64,000 bases of DNA. Source: Bacillota bacterium. Its GTDB lineage: Bacteria > Bacillota > Clostridia > Acetivibrionales > DTU013. Every line of letters starts with the position of its first letter. Position 1 is the first letter of the stretch. The stretch lies in assembly GCA_023433505.1 (NCBI GenBank), contig JAEZCO010000054.1, positions 1-64,000 of the forward strand, in the 5' to 3' direction. The position numbers were made by a program, and so were the translations under genes. Below the pieces are notes generated by a model, which did not search any database, had not been told where the DNA came from, and saw only the letters and a program-made list of their open reading frames with translations. This document shows positions 1 to 10,221 of the stretch, piece by piece.

Positions 1-421
1 CTGTGATCTGTCCTGACCTTCGATATATTTCATATCCAGCACCACCTGCATCCAAGTTTGATACGACAATTATATCATAATATCCGTCACAGATCGTGGG
101 GTGACTGCTTTTCGGACAGTCTGGCCAAAATTTTAGGCAGCAAAAGGTGCCATGCGGTAAAACCCGCATGGCATCAGCCTTTTAGGACTTCCAACCCCTG
201 ATTTTTTTACCTTCAATTTTAGAGATGGTGTTACCCTAACATTAGGCGATCTTCCTAAATACATACGGAATTTCTTTCGAAAATATTCATAGCCCATGTG
301 GACTTGATAGTATACGACAGGCTTCTTTCATTGGCGGTATGGGCTTCAGAGGCCTGACGACAGCTCGACGGCAAAATCAACCCGGCCATACTCTTTGCTG
401 TGGCCAGGAGGATTTTGCAAC
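1..421. other. Gene-free left edge
   Basis: No open frame of useful length and no recognisable gene remnant is seen on either strand. The stretch holds one terminator-like hairpin (listed separately) and AT-rich promoter-like sequence near 70-90. It lies downstream of the membrane AraC regulator. Confidence 0.5.
143..183. terminator. Terminator-like hairpin
   Basis: GCCATGCGG at 149-157 pairs perfectly with CCGCATGGC at 164-172 around a 6-nt loop, and AAAAGG/CCTTTT flank it as an outer stem. It could end transcription in either direction. The gene that would use it from the left is outside the window. Confidence 0.6.
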
Positions 422-2764
422 TTACATTTTCTGACCTCGGAAGGTGGTAGCATTAATTCCGGTTACCCGTCGGAATGCCCTGCAAAAAGTGTTCGCAGAC
501 AGATACCCGGTTTTTTCAGAAATGTCGCTGATCGTTAATGAGGTACCATCGAGCAGTTCTTTAGCCTTCTGAATCCGCAGGTTCTCAATGTAGGATGAAA
601 GCTTAATACCGCTCTGCTGTTTAAAAATATAGGACAAATAAGATTCGTTCATATTAAACTTATCCGCTATGGAGGCTAATGAAATATTACTGTCAAAGAA
701 ATAAGCGTTAATATATTCAGTAATCTCATTGATGACACTCAGGCTATGTTTATCGGACTGCCCGTTCATTATTTCACAAAGCAAATAATAAGAGTCGGTA
801 ATCATTTTTAATTGCTTCAAATCGCTATATTTATCTATGTTGTTCATATTGTTAGTGATATAGTTATACGAACTTTCATCCAAGCCAATTTGGTTACCCA
901 ATTTAATTACAATTCCCAGAAGCTCATAAACAAAAAGCCTTTGAAACGAAGAGGACAGGCTTGATTCGATTAAATTTCTTTTAAATAGAACGGTAAGTAT
1001 GGCTTTTACAGCGGCTTTATCACCAGTCTTGACATTATTAATAAGCTTTGTCTGCAAATCTGCAGGGAAAAAATAATCAACGGTGAATTGGCCGGTTTCT
1101 GCGTACCAAAGTACATTACTATGAATATCCGCAGAATTTTTATTAAATGCCAATTTTGCCTTTTCAAAAGAAGCAGGTATATCGATTAAACGGTTAACTA
1201 CGGTACCACAGGAAATCAGAAGACTTTCATAAGTATTCTTTGGCATTTCCTGTCTAACCCTATCGGCAACATCCTCAACATAATGATTCAGTTTTTCCTG
1301 TTCAGCCTCAGGGTAATCGAGCAGCAGAACAAGCTGCTGTTCATTGAGGTCACAGGTCATGGCATCGGGAATCACCCTGATCAATGAGTCCTTCAGTAAT
1401 TGCTTAAAGGTATTGACAATAGACAATTCCAAAGTATCGTAATTATTTATATCCGTATCGAACTTGAATATTACTATACAATAAACCCTTTCATAATGAT
1501 TCAAATGAATGTACCGCGATACATTTGCAAGCTCATCCTCGGAAGTGAATTCACCATGGATAAGTCTGGTTATAAAGGTTGTCCTTAAAATAGGAATTTG
1601 CTCATCAATGGTTTTTTCAAGAGATAGATTGTTTGTGCCCAGCTCATTTATAGTAAATTTGATGTTTTCAAAAATATCACCGCTGCTATCAATTAATTGA
1701 GGATTGCTTAAAATATCCTGCAAGGGCTTAGCACTTCTTTTAGCCATTAGGAAGGAGATAAAGGCTCCTATAAAAAAGGATATGAACAAGACGATATAAA
1801 GGATAACTTTAACATTCTCAGCTTTAGCGAGTATGGTTTTTTTTGATTGGACTGCGACGTAGGTGTAATCATTATTGTGGGTTTTAATATAATTCACCAT
1901 CATCTCCTTCCCGTTCAACAGAATTTCGGTTGTATTGGAAGTGTTTGAGATATTTTTATTCACTTTCGCTTGAATAGTGCGGATATCGTACTTTTCATGA
2001 GAATAATAGGTAATGATCCTGCCGGTTTTGTTTTGTATATAGGTGATTCCTCCGTTTTCGGTATTAATGGAGGATAAGAGGTCTGTCATTGCCTTTTTAT
2101 TGATAAACAGCATAACCATGCCGTCATTTTGACCATAAGACAAAAGAGACTTTGAATAGGTGATAAATGTTGCAGCTTGCTGACCGGACGGAGCGTCAAC
2201 ATATAATTCAGCCTCTATTTCACCGGATAAACCTCCGGCGGAAATCATTTGGGTTATTTGCTTATGCCAGTTGTCATAGGTCAATCCTTTAAAGCTCATA
2301 TAATGCTTATAAAATTCTTCATAGGTATAAATAATTTGATTATTCATAACGATTTCGCTCTTGTTAAAGAATATGAAATAATTCGATATGAATTTATTGG
2401 AGGTATTGTAATTGGTCAAGCTGTCTCTGGTTCTAATTATAGAATAGGAATTAGGATATTCCAAAGGCTTTCTCATACCCTGAAATGCGTTCACCAAACT
2501 ATTTGCAACTATCTGACCGGAAATTGAGTTTGCCTCTTCAAAACGTTGTTCCAATATTGAGGAGGCTTGCTTTAATAGAATATTGTTTTCGCTTATGGCG
2601 TCAGAATATACGATTCTGTAAGTATTTATATAGTATGCATATCCGATAATCAAAGGAAAGAGCATCACTAAAAAATAGGTTGCAAAATATTTCAATAGCA
2701 AATTTTTCTTAGTCCTGACAGATAGTACTTTATTAACAACTTGCAAAAAATGCTTTTTAATCAT
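422..2764 (-). CDS. Membrane-bound AraC family regulator (YesN-like, extracellular sensor)
   Basis: A 780-residue regulator with a transmembrane segment at about residues 24-45, a large extracellular part to about 315, a second transmembrane segment at about 320-340, a cytoplasmic linker and a C-terminal AraC double helix-turn-helix over the last ~100 residues (SLASIADKFNMNESYLSYIF, then ISDISEKTGY). Proteins of this layout sense sugars or cell-surface signals outside and activate neighbouring glycan operons in Firmicutes. It diverges from the GH2/ABC operon across a ~250-bp AT-rich gap, so control of that operon is the natural inference. The exact ligand is unknown. Confidence 0.85.
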   Translation of the reverse strand: MIKKHFLQVVNKVLSVRTKKNLLLKYFATYFLVMLFPLIIGYAYYINTYRIVYSDAISENNILLKQASSILEQRFEEANSISGQIVANSLVNAFQGMRKPLEYPNSYSIIRTRDSLTNYNTSNKFISNYFIFFNKSEIVMNNQIIYTYEEFYKHYMSFKGLTYDNWHKQITQMISAGGLSGEIEAELYVDAPSGQQAATFITYSKSLLSYGQNDGMVMLFINKKAMTDLLSSINTENGGITYIQNKTGRIITYYSHEKYDIRTIQAKVNKNISNTSNTTEILLNGKEMMVNYIKTHNNDYTYVAVQSKKTILAKAENVKVILYIVLFISFFIGAFISFLMAKRSAKPLQDILSNPQLIDSSGDIFENIKFTINELGTNNLSLEKTIDEQIPILRTTFITRLIHGEFTSEDELANVSRYIHLNHYERVYCIVIFKFDTDINNYDTLELSIVNTFKQLLKDSLIRVIPDAMTCDLNEQQLVLLLDYPEAEQEKLNHYVEDVADRVRQEMPKNTYESLLISCGTVVNRLIDIPASFEKAKLAFNKNSADIHSNVLWYAETGQFTVDYFFPADLQTKLINNVKTGDKAAVKAILTVLFKRNLIESSLSSSFQRLFVYELLGIVIKLGNQIGLDESSYNYITNNMNNIDKYSDLKQLKMITDSYYLLCEIMNGQSDKHSLSVINEITEYINAYFFDSNISLASIADKFNMNESYLSYIFKQQSGIKLSSYIENLRIQKAKELLDGTSLTISDISEKTGYLSANTFCRAFRRVTGINATTFRGQKM

Positions 2765-3018
2765 ACAATTGCTCCCAGTCCATTAATCTGTTTACATAAA
2801 CACCAATATACCAATAAAATATTGCTGTAAAGATAGAACGTAAAAAGATGTGCATATAAAATTAAAAATGTACAGAATGCTAATAACTATTATAGATTTT
2901 TTTATTAACAAGCAAAAGGTATAAATTAATAATTGTACATCATCCAAACAATTGAATATTGATTTGCAATAGCAAAAGCAATAGGTTATAAGAAGTTCAA
3001 ATGAGGAGGACATGAAAT
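2765..3018. promoter_or_regulatory. Divergent promoter region, AraC regulator / GH2 operon
   Basis: This AT-rich gap separates the divergent regulator and sugar operon and must carry both promoters. No unambiguous -35/-10 pair can be picked by eye. A GAGGAGGA ribosome site lies about 8 bases before the GH2 start codon. Confidence 0.5.
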
Positions 3019-6000
3019 ATGCAAAACAAAACAGTCTCATTAGCCGGAGAATGGTACTTTTCACTTGATGAAAATAATATTGGAGAAAAAGAACATTGGT
3101 ATGAAACCTTATTCAAAGATATTGTCCGAATACCTGGGTCACTTGATGAAAACGGAATCGGCCATAAAGTGAATGAGATTGATCCCTTTAGATTGAATCG
3201 TGTATACAAATATACGGGAGCAGCATGGTATAACAACCAGGTAACAATATCAGATGACGTATTTGACAAGCATATTACTTTATCTTTGGAAAGATGCATG
3301 TGGAAAACCGATGTATGGATCAACGGAAACTATGCAGGCTCGGAGAACAGCTTATGTACTCCGCATAAGTATACCCTGGATGGTTTGCTGAAGCAGGGGG
3401 AAAACCTGATTAGCATCAGGGTCGATAACTCCCAGGCTTTTGACCTTGGTGCAATGAGCCATGGGTATTCGGACGAAGTACAGACCATATGGAATGGTAT
3501 TGTCGGAAGAATTGAACTGGATATAAGAAGCAGAGTCTATCTGCATGGAACAGAAATCTATTCAGATATGGAATGTAGAACATTAACAGCAAAAGTGCGG
3601 ATTAAAAACTCCTTGATGCACTCTGTTGATGGAGATGTGAAGCTTTCTGTCTATAAGCAAGGCAGTGATGAGGCTGTTTTATGCTGTCATTGCCCTGTTT
3701 CAATCGCTGCAGACAAGCTGTATGCCATCGAGCTAAAGGAACAGTACGACGGTAAGCTATATCCCTGGAATGAATTTGAACCCAATGTATATCGGGCGGA
3801 AATTAGCCTGGAAGGGCATAGTATCGGCATGGAAGAAGGCTTTTCCGACTGCAGGCAGGTGTTGTTTGGTATTCGAAGCTTTAAGGCACAAGGTCCGGTA
3901 TTTGAGCTAAATGGAAAGAAGACATTTTTAAGGGGCACCCATGATGCCGGTAATTTCCCTATCACCGGATACCCGTCAATGCAGGTTTCAGATTGGAAAA
4001 GAATCTATTCCATTGCAAAATCGTATGGAATCAACCATTTTAGGTTTCATTCCTGGTGCCCGGGTGAAGCTGCCTTTACCGCTGCGGATGAAGCCGGAAT
4101 CATTCTGCAGGCGGAGCTGCCGTTATTTGGGTACACAGCCCCTCCCCTGGGCCGGGATTTGGCCAGAGACAGCTTTCTGAAACTGGAATTGCTGCGAATA
4201 TTGGAGGAATATGGGAACCACCCGTCGTTCTGTATGATGTGTATGGGGAACGAGCTCCGGGGAGACTATGGGTTACTTACGGAATTTGTTGAATTGGGAA
4301 AATCCATAGATAGCAGGCACCTATACTCGGCTGCGTCAAACAATGCGGCGGAATATAGCGTGGGGATCAAGCCCAATAAAGGGGATGAGTATTATGTTGC
4401 CCACGAAGCAAGGATGAATGGAGTGAGAACACTGAGGCGCTGTGAGGGAGCTTTCAACACAGAAAAACCTGAAACGGTATCCGATTATACGCAGTCGCTG
4501 GCGGGGATAGAGGTACCGACCATATCCCATGAGGTTGGGCAATGGGAGGTATATCCCGATTTTGATGAAATACAGAAATACACCGGTGTATTAAAGGCAA
4601 GAAATCTTGGGATTTTCAAGGAATCCATGAAAGCAAAACAGCTTTTACACAAGAATAAGGATTTTGTAAAAGCGTCCGGCATGCTGGCGGTTTTATTATA
4701 CAGGGAAGAAATAGAACGTTCACTTCGAACTGCCGATTATGGCGGATTTCAACTGCTGGATATGCACGATTTTCCGGGGCAGGGAACCGCTCTGGTAGGT
4801 TGGCTTGACGCCTTTTGGGATACCAAGGGGCTGGTGGAGCCTCAGGAGTTCAGAAATTGGTGCAATCATACAGTACTGCTTGCCAGATTGGAAAAACGCG
4901 TATGGCGCAGCGACGAGATTTTCAGTGCTTCTGTTGATTTGGCAAATTACAGCTGCAATGATTATTGCCCGATGGAGGTTTGCTGGTCATTGGCTGATGG
5001 GGCCGGAAACCTGTATTCAGAGGGGAAATTCGAGAATTCAGGCAAAGCTGTGCAAGGCTGTCTGTCACATAGGGGAACAGCACATGCCAAGCTGTCTGCA
5101 ATAAAAGCTGCTTCCAAGCTGATATTCAAAGTAGAGGCCAGAGCCATTGCTTGTGAAAACCAGTGGGATATATGGGTATATCCTTCCGCTATAGATACAA
5201 GTATTCCTGAAGACATTTTCATTTTTGATAGCTGGAATAAGGATGTTCAGAATGCACTGGGAAACGGCGGAAAGGTATTGCTGCTGCCGGCGGAAGTAAA
5301 GAATTCAGAATCGATGTGCTTCACTCCTCCCTTCTGGAACACACAAATGTTTGACAATCAAAGAAAAACAATGGGCATTTTATGTGAGAACCACCACCCT
5401 GCACTTGCCGATTTTCCTGCGGAATTTCATGCAAATTGGCAGTGGTGGGAGCTGCTGGCCGACGCAAAGAGCATTCGGATCAATGATTTGCCGGCTGAAC
5501 TTGAACCCATTGTTTCAGCCATTGACCACCCTCTCCGAAACGACAGGCTGGGAGTGATTTTTGAAGCAAGGGTATTGCAGGGGAAGCTTCTTGTATGCAG
5601 CCTTGATTTGACAAGAGCTGCCGATGAGTATCCTGTGGCAGCCCAGTTAAGGTTAAGTCTGCTTGACTATATGCAAAGTGAACGTTTTGATCCAAAGGTT
5701 GAGATAGCTCCAAAGCTCCTTGAAGCAATTCTGGTGAAAAGAACCGGTTCGAAACTAAAAGAATTGACCCGAAGCATCCATGCATCCAACACAAAATATT
5801 CCAGTAATGTGGAAAATATACTCGATTCGGAGTATTCAAATTTTTGGGTTACGATGGGAGGACGGTATCCATACGTTATTGATATTGAGCTTAAGGAAAG
5901 CAAAAGTATAAAAGGTTTTGTATATACGCCGAGGCAGGATGGAATGAAGACAGGATTCATATCCGGATATGAAATCCATATCACGGAGGAGCCGGGGCAA

Positions 6001-6192
6001 TACCAAAAGCCTGCGGCGGCAGGCTGCTTTGAAAATAGCTTTCAGACACAGGAGGTCCTATTGGATTGGCAGGATGACGGATTTAACGTTACCCGAAGTA
6101 AAAAAGGAAAATATATACGGTTTGTTGCGGTCAATGGATTTGACAATGATAATGAAGCGGCTATAGGCTCTCTGGATATAGTAATTGCGTAG
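3019..6192 (+). CDS. Glycoside hydrolase family 2 with C-terminal discoidin-like domain
   Basis: A 1057-residue GH2-type enzyme without a signal peptide, so probably cytoplasmic. It opens with a jelly-roll sugar-binding domain (LAGEWYFSLDE; WYNNQVTIS), then an immunoglobulin-like domain and a TIM barrel. The predicted acid/base Glu is E412 in MGNELRGD and the nucleophile E505 in SHEVGQWE, both at the expected GH2 places. The last ~120 residues (SEYSNFWVT..YPYVIDIEL..) resemble an F5/8 discoidin carbohydrate-binding domain. It heads the ABC-import operon, so it likely cleaves an imported oligosaccharide. The substrate (galactoside, glucuronide or another) cannot be told. GAGGAGG supports the ATG. 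Confidence 0.85.
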   Translation: MQNKTVSLAGEWYFSLDENNIGEKEHWYETLFKDIVRIPGSLDENGIGHKVNEIDPFRLNRVYKYTGAAWYNNQVTISDDVFDKHITLSLERCMWKTDVWINGNYAGSENSLCTPHKYTLDGLLKQGENLISIRVDNSQAFDLGAMSHGYSDEVQTIWNGIVGRIELDIRSRVYLHGTEIYSDMECRTLTAKVRIKNSLMHSVDGDVKLSVYKQGSDEAVLCCHCPVSIAADKLYAIELKEQYDGKLYPWNEFEPNVYRAEISLEGHSIGMEEGFSDCRQVLFGIRSFKAQGPVFELNGKKTFLRGTHDAGNFPITGYPSMQVSDWKRIYSIAKSYGINHFRFHSWCPGEAAFTAADEAGIILQAELPLFGYTAPPLGRDLARDSFLKLELLRILEEYGNHPSFCMMCMGNELRGDYGLLTEFVELGKSIDSRHLYSAASNNAAEYSVGIKPNKGDEYYVAHEARMNGVRTLRRCEGAFNTEKPETVSDYTQSLAGIEVPTISHEVGQWEVYPDFDEIQKYTGVLKARNLGIFKESMKAKQLLHKNKDFVKASGMLAVLLYREEIERSLRTADYGGFQLLDMHDFPGQGTALVGWLDAFWDTKGLVEPQEFRNWCNHTVLLARLEKRVWRSDEIFSASVDLANYSCNDYCPMEVCWSLADGAGNLYSEGKFENSGKAVQGCLSHRGTAHAKLSAIKAASKLIFKVEARAIACENQWDIWVYPSAIDTSIPEDIFIFDSWNKDVQNALGNGGKVLLLPAEVKNSESMCFTPPFWNTQMFDNQRKTMGILCENHHPALADFPAEFHANWQWWELLADAKSIRINDLPAELEPIVSAIDHPLRNDRLGVIFEARVLQGKLLVCSLDLTRAADEYPVAAQLRLSLLDYMQSERFDPKVEIAPKLLEAILVKRTGSKLKELTRSIHASNTKYSSNVENILDSEYSNFWVTMGGRYPYVIDIELKESKSIKGFVYTPRQDGMKTGFISGYEIHITEEPGQYQKPAAAGCFENSFQTQEVLLDWQDDGFNVTRSKKGKYIRFVAVNGFDNDNEAAIGSLDIVIA

Positions 6193-6348
6193 GGAACCAC
6201 TGAAAAAGTCATATTCCGGAGAAAATTTGAATAATGCAAAAAGTTTTGAATATTTACACCTTCGGCGGTTGGTGGTTAAATTATCCTTAGAAAGTCATTA
6301 TGAAATTCACAAATAGCAGTATATGCTGCTGGAATAGGAGACAAACCG

Positions 6349-7320
6349 GTGCAAACAGGAAACAGCATAAATGCAGCCAATACCAAAAAAACAGTCGTTG
6401 GAAATAGAAATAGATTTGTGAAGCATTTCGGCAAAACCTGGCAATTGTATTCACTATTGCTTTTGCCAGTAATATTTCTTGCAATCTTCAATTATTACCC
6501 GATGTATGGAGCAATGATTGCATTCAAGCATTACAAAATCAGAGCAGGAATTTTGGGGAGTCCCTGGGCTGCAAATTATGGATTGGAAAATTTTATCCGG
6601 TTTTTCCAGAATTACAATTTCGCCGACAGCTTGAAAAATACGCTGTGGCTATCTGTCTATTCAATTTTGATTAGTTTTCCGACAGCCATAATGTTTGCAA
6701 TCGGTCTGAATTATGTTATTAACAACAGGTTCAGGAAAACACTACAGCTCGTTGCCTACTTTCCCTATTTTATTTCAACGATTGTACTTGTTGGTATGGT
6801 CAATATTCTTTTCAATATTAAGACAGGAGCATTGGGGAGCATTCTGTTTGCCATTACGGGACATAATGTTTTAGCCAGTGCTGCGGCATTCCCGTCACTA
6901 TTTGTGTGGTCCGGCATCTGGCAGACCGTTGGGTTTAATTCAATTATATACATGGCCACACTATCGGGTGTAGATGTACAGCTTCATGAAGCGGCTATCG
7001 TTGACGGAGCAACCATTATGCAAAGAATACGGCATATCGATCTACCGGTCATTATGCCTACGGCTGCAATATTGCTAATTCTTAATGTGGGTGGTATTTT
7101 GAATATCGGCTATGAAAAAGTGCTTGCGATGCAAAATCCAAATAATCTGCGTGCTTCCGAAATTATATCCACCTATGCGTACAAGATTGCTTTGGCATCT
7201 TCTATTCCGGATTTTGCGTATTCAACTGCCATTGGATTGTTCCAATCCGGAGTTGGGCTAATACTGCTGCTGGGAGTAAACAGGCTAAGTAGAAAGCTTT
7301 CGGGAGAAAGCTTGTGGTAG
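6349..7320 (+). CDS. Sugar ABC transporter permease (LplB-like)
   Basis: A 323-residue inner-membrane permease with about six hydrophobic helices and the EAA loop HEAAIVDGA..QRIRHIDLP that docks on an ATPase. Its start is GTG, supported by AGGAG eight bases upstream. LplB/YtcP-type permeases pair with a second permease and a large lipoprotein, both of which follow here. No ATPase gene is in the operon; Firmicutes usually supply one shared MsmX-type ATPase for such importers, so this is not a defect. It imports the oligosaccharide used by the GH2 enzyme upstream. Confidence 0.88.
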   Translation: MQTGNSINAANTKKTVVGNRNRFVKHFGKTWQLYSLLLLPVIFLAIFNYYPMYGAMIAFKHYKIRAGILGSPWAANYGLENFIRFFQNYNFADSLKNTLWLSVYSILISFPTAIMFAIGLNYVINNRFRKTLQLVAYFPYFISTIVLVGMVNILFNIKTGALGSILFAITGHNVLASAAAFPSLFVWSGIWQTVGFNSIIYMATLSGVDVQLHEAAIVDGATIMQRIRHIDLPVIMPTAAILLILNVGGILNIGYEKVLAMQNPNNLRASEIISTYAYKIALASSIPDFAYSTAIGLFQSGVGLILLLGVNRLSRKLSGESLW

Positions 7321-7369
7321 AAGCTGTCTCTGCTCTGAATTCAATTTATTTGTCAAAGGTGGAATCGGT

Positions 7370-8260
7370 ATGAAAACGAAATTTCGTGCACAGGACAGGG
7401 CCTTCAATCTTGTCAACCACATACTGCTGAGTTTGTTTTTGGTGATTTTAATTTACCCGTTTGTTTATATAGCAAGCTGCTCCTTTAGCTCAGGCAATGC
7501 ACTCATGACCGGCCAGGTGAAGCTTTTTCCTGTGGAGCCTACATTGCTTAGCTATCAAACCGTATTCTCCTATGACCCCATTTGGACAGGTTACTTAAAC
7601 TCGATTATCTATATGGTAACGGGTACGGTTGTGAGTGTAATATTAACGATTATGGCTTCCTACCCTCTTTCCAGAAATGATATCAAGGGAAAGAAAATAT
7701 TCATGGGATATTTCCTGTTTACCATGTTGTTCAATGGAGGATTGGTACCCACTTATTTGTTAGTCCAGCAGCTAAAAATGAGAGATACGATTTGGGCCAT
7801 TATTTTACCTACAGCTTTAAGTGCCTACAATGTGATTGTAGCCCGGACCTATTACAAGCAGACGATTCCTTCGGAACTATTGGAAGCCTCCAGAATTGAT
7901 GGGTGTGATGATTATCGGTTTTTACTTAAAATCGTCATTCCGCTTTCCAAGCCAATCATCGCGGTATTAAGCCTTTGGGTTGCTGTTGCCCTATGGAATT
8001 CCTATTTCCCTGCGTTAATATATTTGCATTCTAAAGAAAAATATCCTTTGCAGATGGTATTAAGAGAGATATTGATTATGGGAACTGCCGACTTTACAAA
8101 TTCAGCGACAGACCCCGAGATAAAGCTTAGGAGTCAATATCTTGGCGAAATGCTTAAGTACGGAACGATAGTCATTAGCAGTCTTCCGTTAATGATATTA
8201 TATCCATTCATTCAGAAATACTTTGTTAAAGGCGTCATGATTGGGTCTGTTAAAGCGTGA
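7370..8260 (+). CDS. Sugar ABC transporter permease (YtcP/LplC-like)
   Basis: A 296-residue second permease of the same importer, with about six transmembrane helices and the EAA loop ELLEASRIDGCDDYRFLLKI. It starts 50 bases after the first permease, with an AAAGGTGG ribosome site, and is clearly in the same operon. It is about the usual family length and shows no defects. Confidence 0.88.
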   Translation: MKTKFRAQDRAFNLVNHILLSLFLVILIYPFVYIASCSFSSGNALMTGQVKLFPVEPTLLSYQTVFSYDPIWTGYLNSIIYMVTGTVVSVILTIMASYPLSRNDIKGKKIFMGYFLFTMLFNGGLVPTYLLVQQLKMRDTIWAIILPTALSAYNVIVARTYYKQTIPSELLEASRIDGCDDYRFLLKIVIPLSKPIIAVLSLWVAVALWNSYFPALIYLHSKEKYPLQMVLREILIMGTADFTNSATDPEIKLRSQYLGEMLKYGTIVISSLPLMILYPFIQKYFVKGVMIGSVKA

Positions 8261-8270
8261 ATAATTTAAT

Positions 8271-8294
8271 ATTTTCTTCGAGCTCAAAGAAAAT
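8271..8294 (+). promoter_or_regulatory. Intercistronic inverted repeat before the binding-protein gene
   Basis: ATTTTCTTcGAG is followed directly by CTCaAAGAAAAT, a 24-base inverted repeat with one mismatch, between the permease and lipoprotein genes. Such structures often protect or separate the mRNA of highly expressed binding proteins. That role is inferred. Confidence 0.4.
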
Positions 8295-8326
8295 GTTTTA
8301 TTATAATAAAAACAGGAGGGAAAAGG

Positions 8327-10096
8327 ATGAATAGTAAGAAAAGTATGCTGGCAAAAGGTATCTCAATTGGTGCTGCTATAGCTCTATTGCTTACAGGGTG
8401 CGGCTCCGGCAGCACATCCGGCAGCACAGCAAGTACAACCAAAGAAAGTAGTGCTCCGAGTGCAGCCGCTCAGGATATTTCATTTCCGTTGAAGGAGAAG
8501 GCAACCTTGACCGCATTTGTGATGACGCCTTACTCTGGTGAGAATGCGGATTACACAAACAACTATGTAACCGATTATTTGGAAACAAAGGAAAACCTCA
8601 AAATTGATTTCAAATACACAGGTACAGGTGATGACGGAAAAACCAAATTGAACCTTCTCATGGCAAGCGGTGACACTTTACCTGACATATTTTTAGCAAC
8701 GAAGTGGAGTAAGGCTGAAACCATGCTTTATGGAAAGCAGGGCCTGGTTATTCCGCTGAACAGTTACTTAAAGAATGCGCCAAACTGGAATGAGCTTAAC
8801 AAGCTTAGCCCGATGCGACTTGGCGACATTACAATGCCTGATGGAAATATCTACTGCTATGGTGACGACAATGAATGCATGCATTGTATGTTCCAATCAA
8901 GAATGTGGATTTACAAGCCATGGGTAGATAAGCTGGCCAATGGAAAAATGCCTGCGACTACCGATGAATTGTATACGTTCCTAAAAGCTGTGAAGGAAAA
9001 GGATCCCAACGGAAATAGCAAAAAGGATGAAATTCCGCTTACTGGAAATATTGCAGCCGGCGGATGGGCGACTGATCCTACCACTTTTATAATCAATGCT
9101 TTTATTCAGAATAACAATATTTTGTCAAATACAAACCCGGTAGTCGGTGCCGGCTTCGTTGTTAATGACAAAAAGGTGGAGTTCCAATTCATTAAAGATG
9201 GCTATAAAAAAGCAATGGTCTACCTGAATAAGCTGTACAAAGAAGGCTTGCTGGATTCACAAAGCTTTACCCAGAATGCAGATCAGCAGAAGGCTACAGT
9301 ACAAGGTACTCCTCAACTGGCCGCCATGGCACCCGGAGGATGGTGGGCATGTAATACAGATGAGCTTTTGATGGAGAAACCCGGTCCGTATCAGGATTGG
9401 ACAGCACTGGAGCCTGTAAAGGGTCCTGACGGTGTTCAGCTTGCCGCCTACTATCCGACAAACTATTACCAGAGCTGCTATGGCTTGGTTTCAGCTGATT
9501 GCAAAAATCCTGAGCTGGCTGTCAAATTCTTTGATCTTATGGGTTCAGAAGAAATGACGCTTATCTCCCAGTGCGGACCCAAAGGGTTAGGTTGGGATTA
9601 TGTAACAGAGGGAACTTCAATTTCAGGTGGTAAAGCTACTTGGAAGAAGATACCTGCTCCAAAGTACAATTCAAGCAATATGCCTGATTACTCCAGTGTG
9701 GGATTGAATTTTGTCAAATATGTCTGGGATCCTGATGCGGTTATGACACACAATACAAGTGATTTCAGACTTGGACAATTCTGTGAAAATCCGGAAACCA
9801 ATGTTGAGGGCTTGCTGTACAAGTACGGAAAAGCCTACTCCAAATATAAACCGGATGACAGTACAATGCTTCCAAACCTTGCGTATTCTGAAGAGGATGC
9901 CAAGAAAATTGCCGATTACTCCGTATCCATAGGAAAATTTGTGAATCAATCAACAGTTCAGTTTATCACAGGTGACCTGGATATAAATAAGGACTGGCAA
10001 TCTTATATCGACAAAATTAACGGCATGGATTTAACAGGATACTTGTCTATTCAGCAGAAAGCATACGATGGTTACGTAAGCGGGTTGAATAAATAA
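8327..10096 (+). CDS. Extracellular sugar-binding lipoprotein (LplA-like)
   Basis: A 589-residue lipoprotein. A basic, hydrophobic signal ends in the lipobox LLTGC at residues 22-26, followed by a Ser/Thr/Gly-rich linker and a long type-1 solute-binding fold. Large ~550-residue binding proteins of this kind serve LplBC-type permeases and capture oligosaccharides at the outer face of the membrane. It follows its permeases after a 66-bp gap containing an inverted repeat and an AGGAGGG ribosome site, and is closed by a strong terminator. It is related to the second such lipoprotein at 60345. Confidence 0.87.
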   Translation: MNSKKSMLAKGISIGAAIALLLTGCGSGSTSGSTASTTKESSAPSAAAQDISFPLKEKATLTAFVMTPYSGENADYTNNYVTDYLETKENLKIDFKYTGTGDDGKTKLNLLMASGDTLPDIFLATKWSKAETMLYGKQGLVIPLNSYLKNAPNWNELNKLSPMRLGDITMPDGNIYCYGDDNECMHCMFQSRMWIYKPWVDKLANGKMPATTDELYTFLKAVKEKDPNGNSKKDEIPLTGNIAAGGWATDPTTFIINAFIQNNNILSNTNPVVGAGFVVNDKKVEFQFIKDGYKKAMVYLNKLYKEGLLDSQSFTQNADQQKATVQGTPQLAAMAPGGWWACNTDELLMEKPGPYQDWTALEPVKGPDGVQLAAYYPTNYYQSCYGLVSADCKNPELAVKFFDLMGSEEMTLISQCGPKGLGWDYVTEGTSISGGKATWKKIPAPKYNSSNMPDYSSVGLNFVKYVWDPDAVMTHNTSDFRLGQFCENPETNVEGLLYKYGKAYSKYKPDDSTMLPNLAYSEEDAKKIADYSVSIGKFVNQSTVQFITGDLDINKDWQSYIDKINGMDLTGYLSIQQKAYDGYVSGLNK

Positions 10097-10104
10097 AAAC
10101 ACTA

Positions 10105-10154
10105 GAATGAAAATAGCCCTTACTTACAAATGTGAGCAAGGGTTATTTTCATTC
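10105..10154 (+). terminator. Rho-independent terminator of the GH2/ABC operon
   Basis: GAATGAAAATAGCCCTT pairs with AAGGGTTATTTTCATTC (one G-T pair) across a short loop, nine bases after the lipoprotein stop codon. The stem is long and T-rich on its 3' side. Confidence 0.8.
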
Positions 10155-10221
10155 AATGGTTTTGCAGTTGTATTTTTTGTTGTAGAATTTTGAGTATCAA
10201 AGAAATTACAGGTGGTAGTGA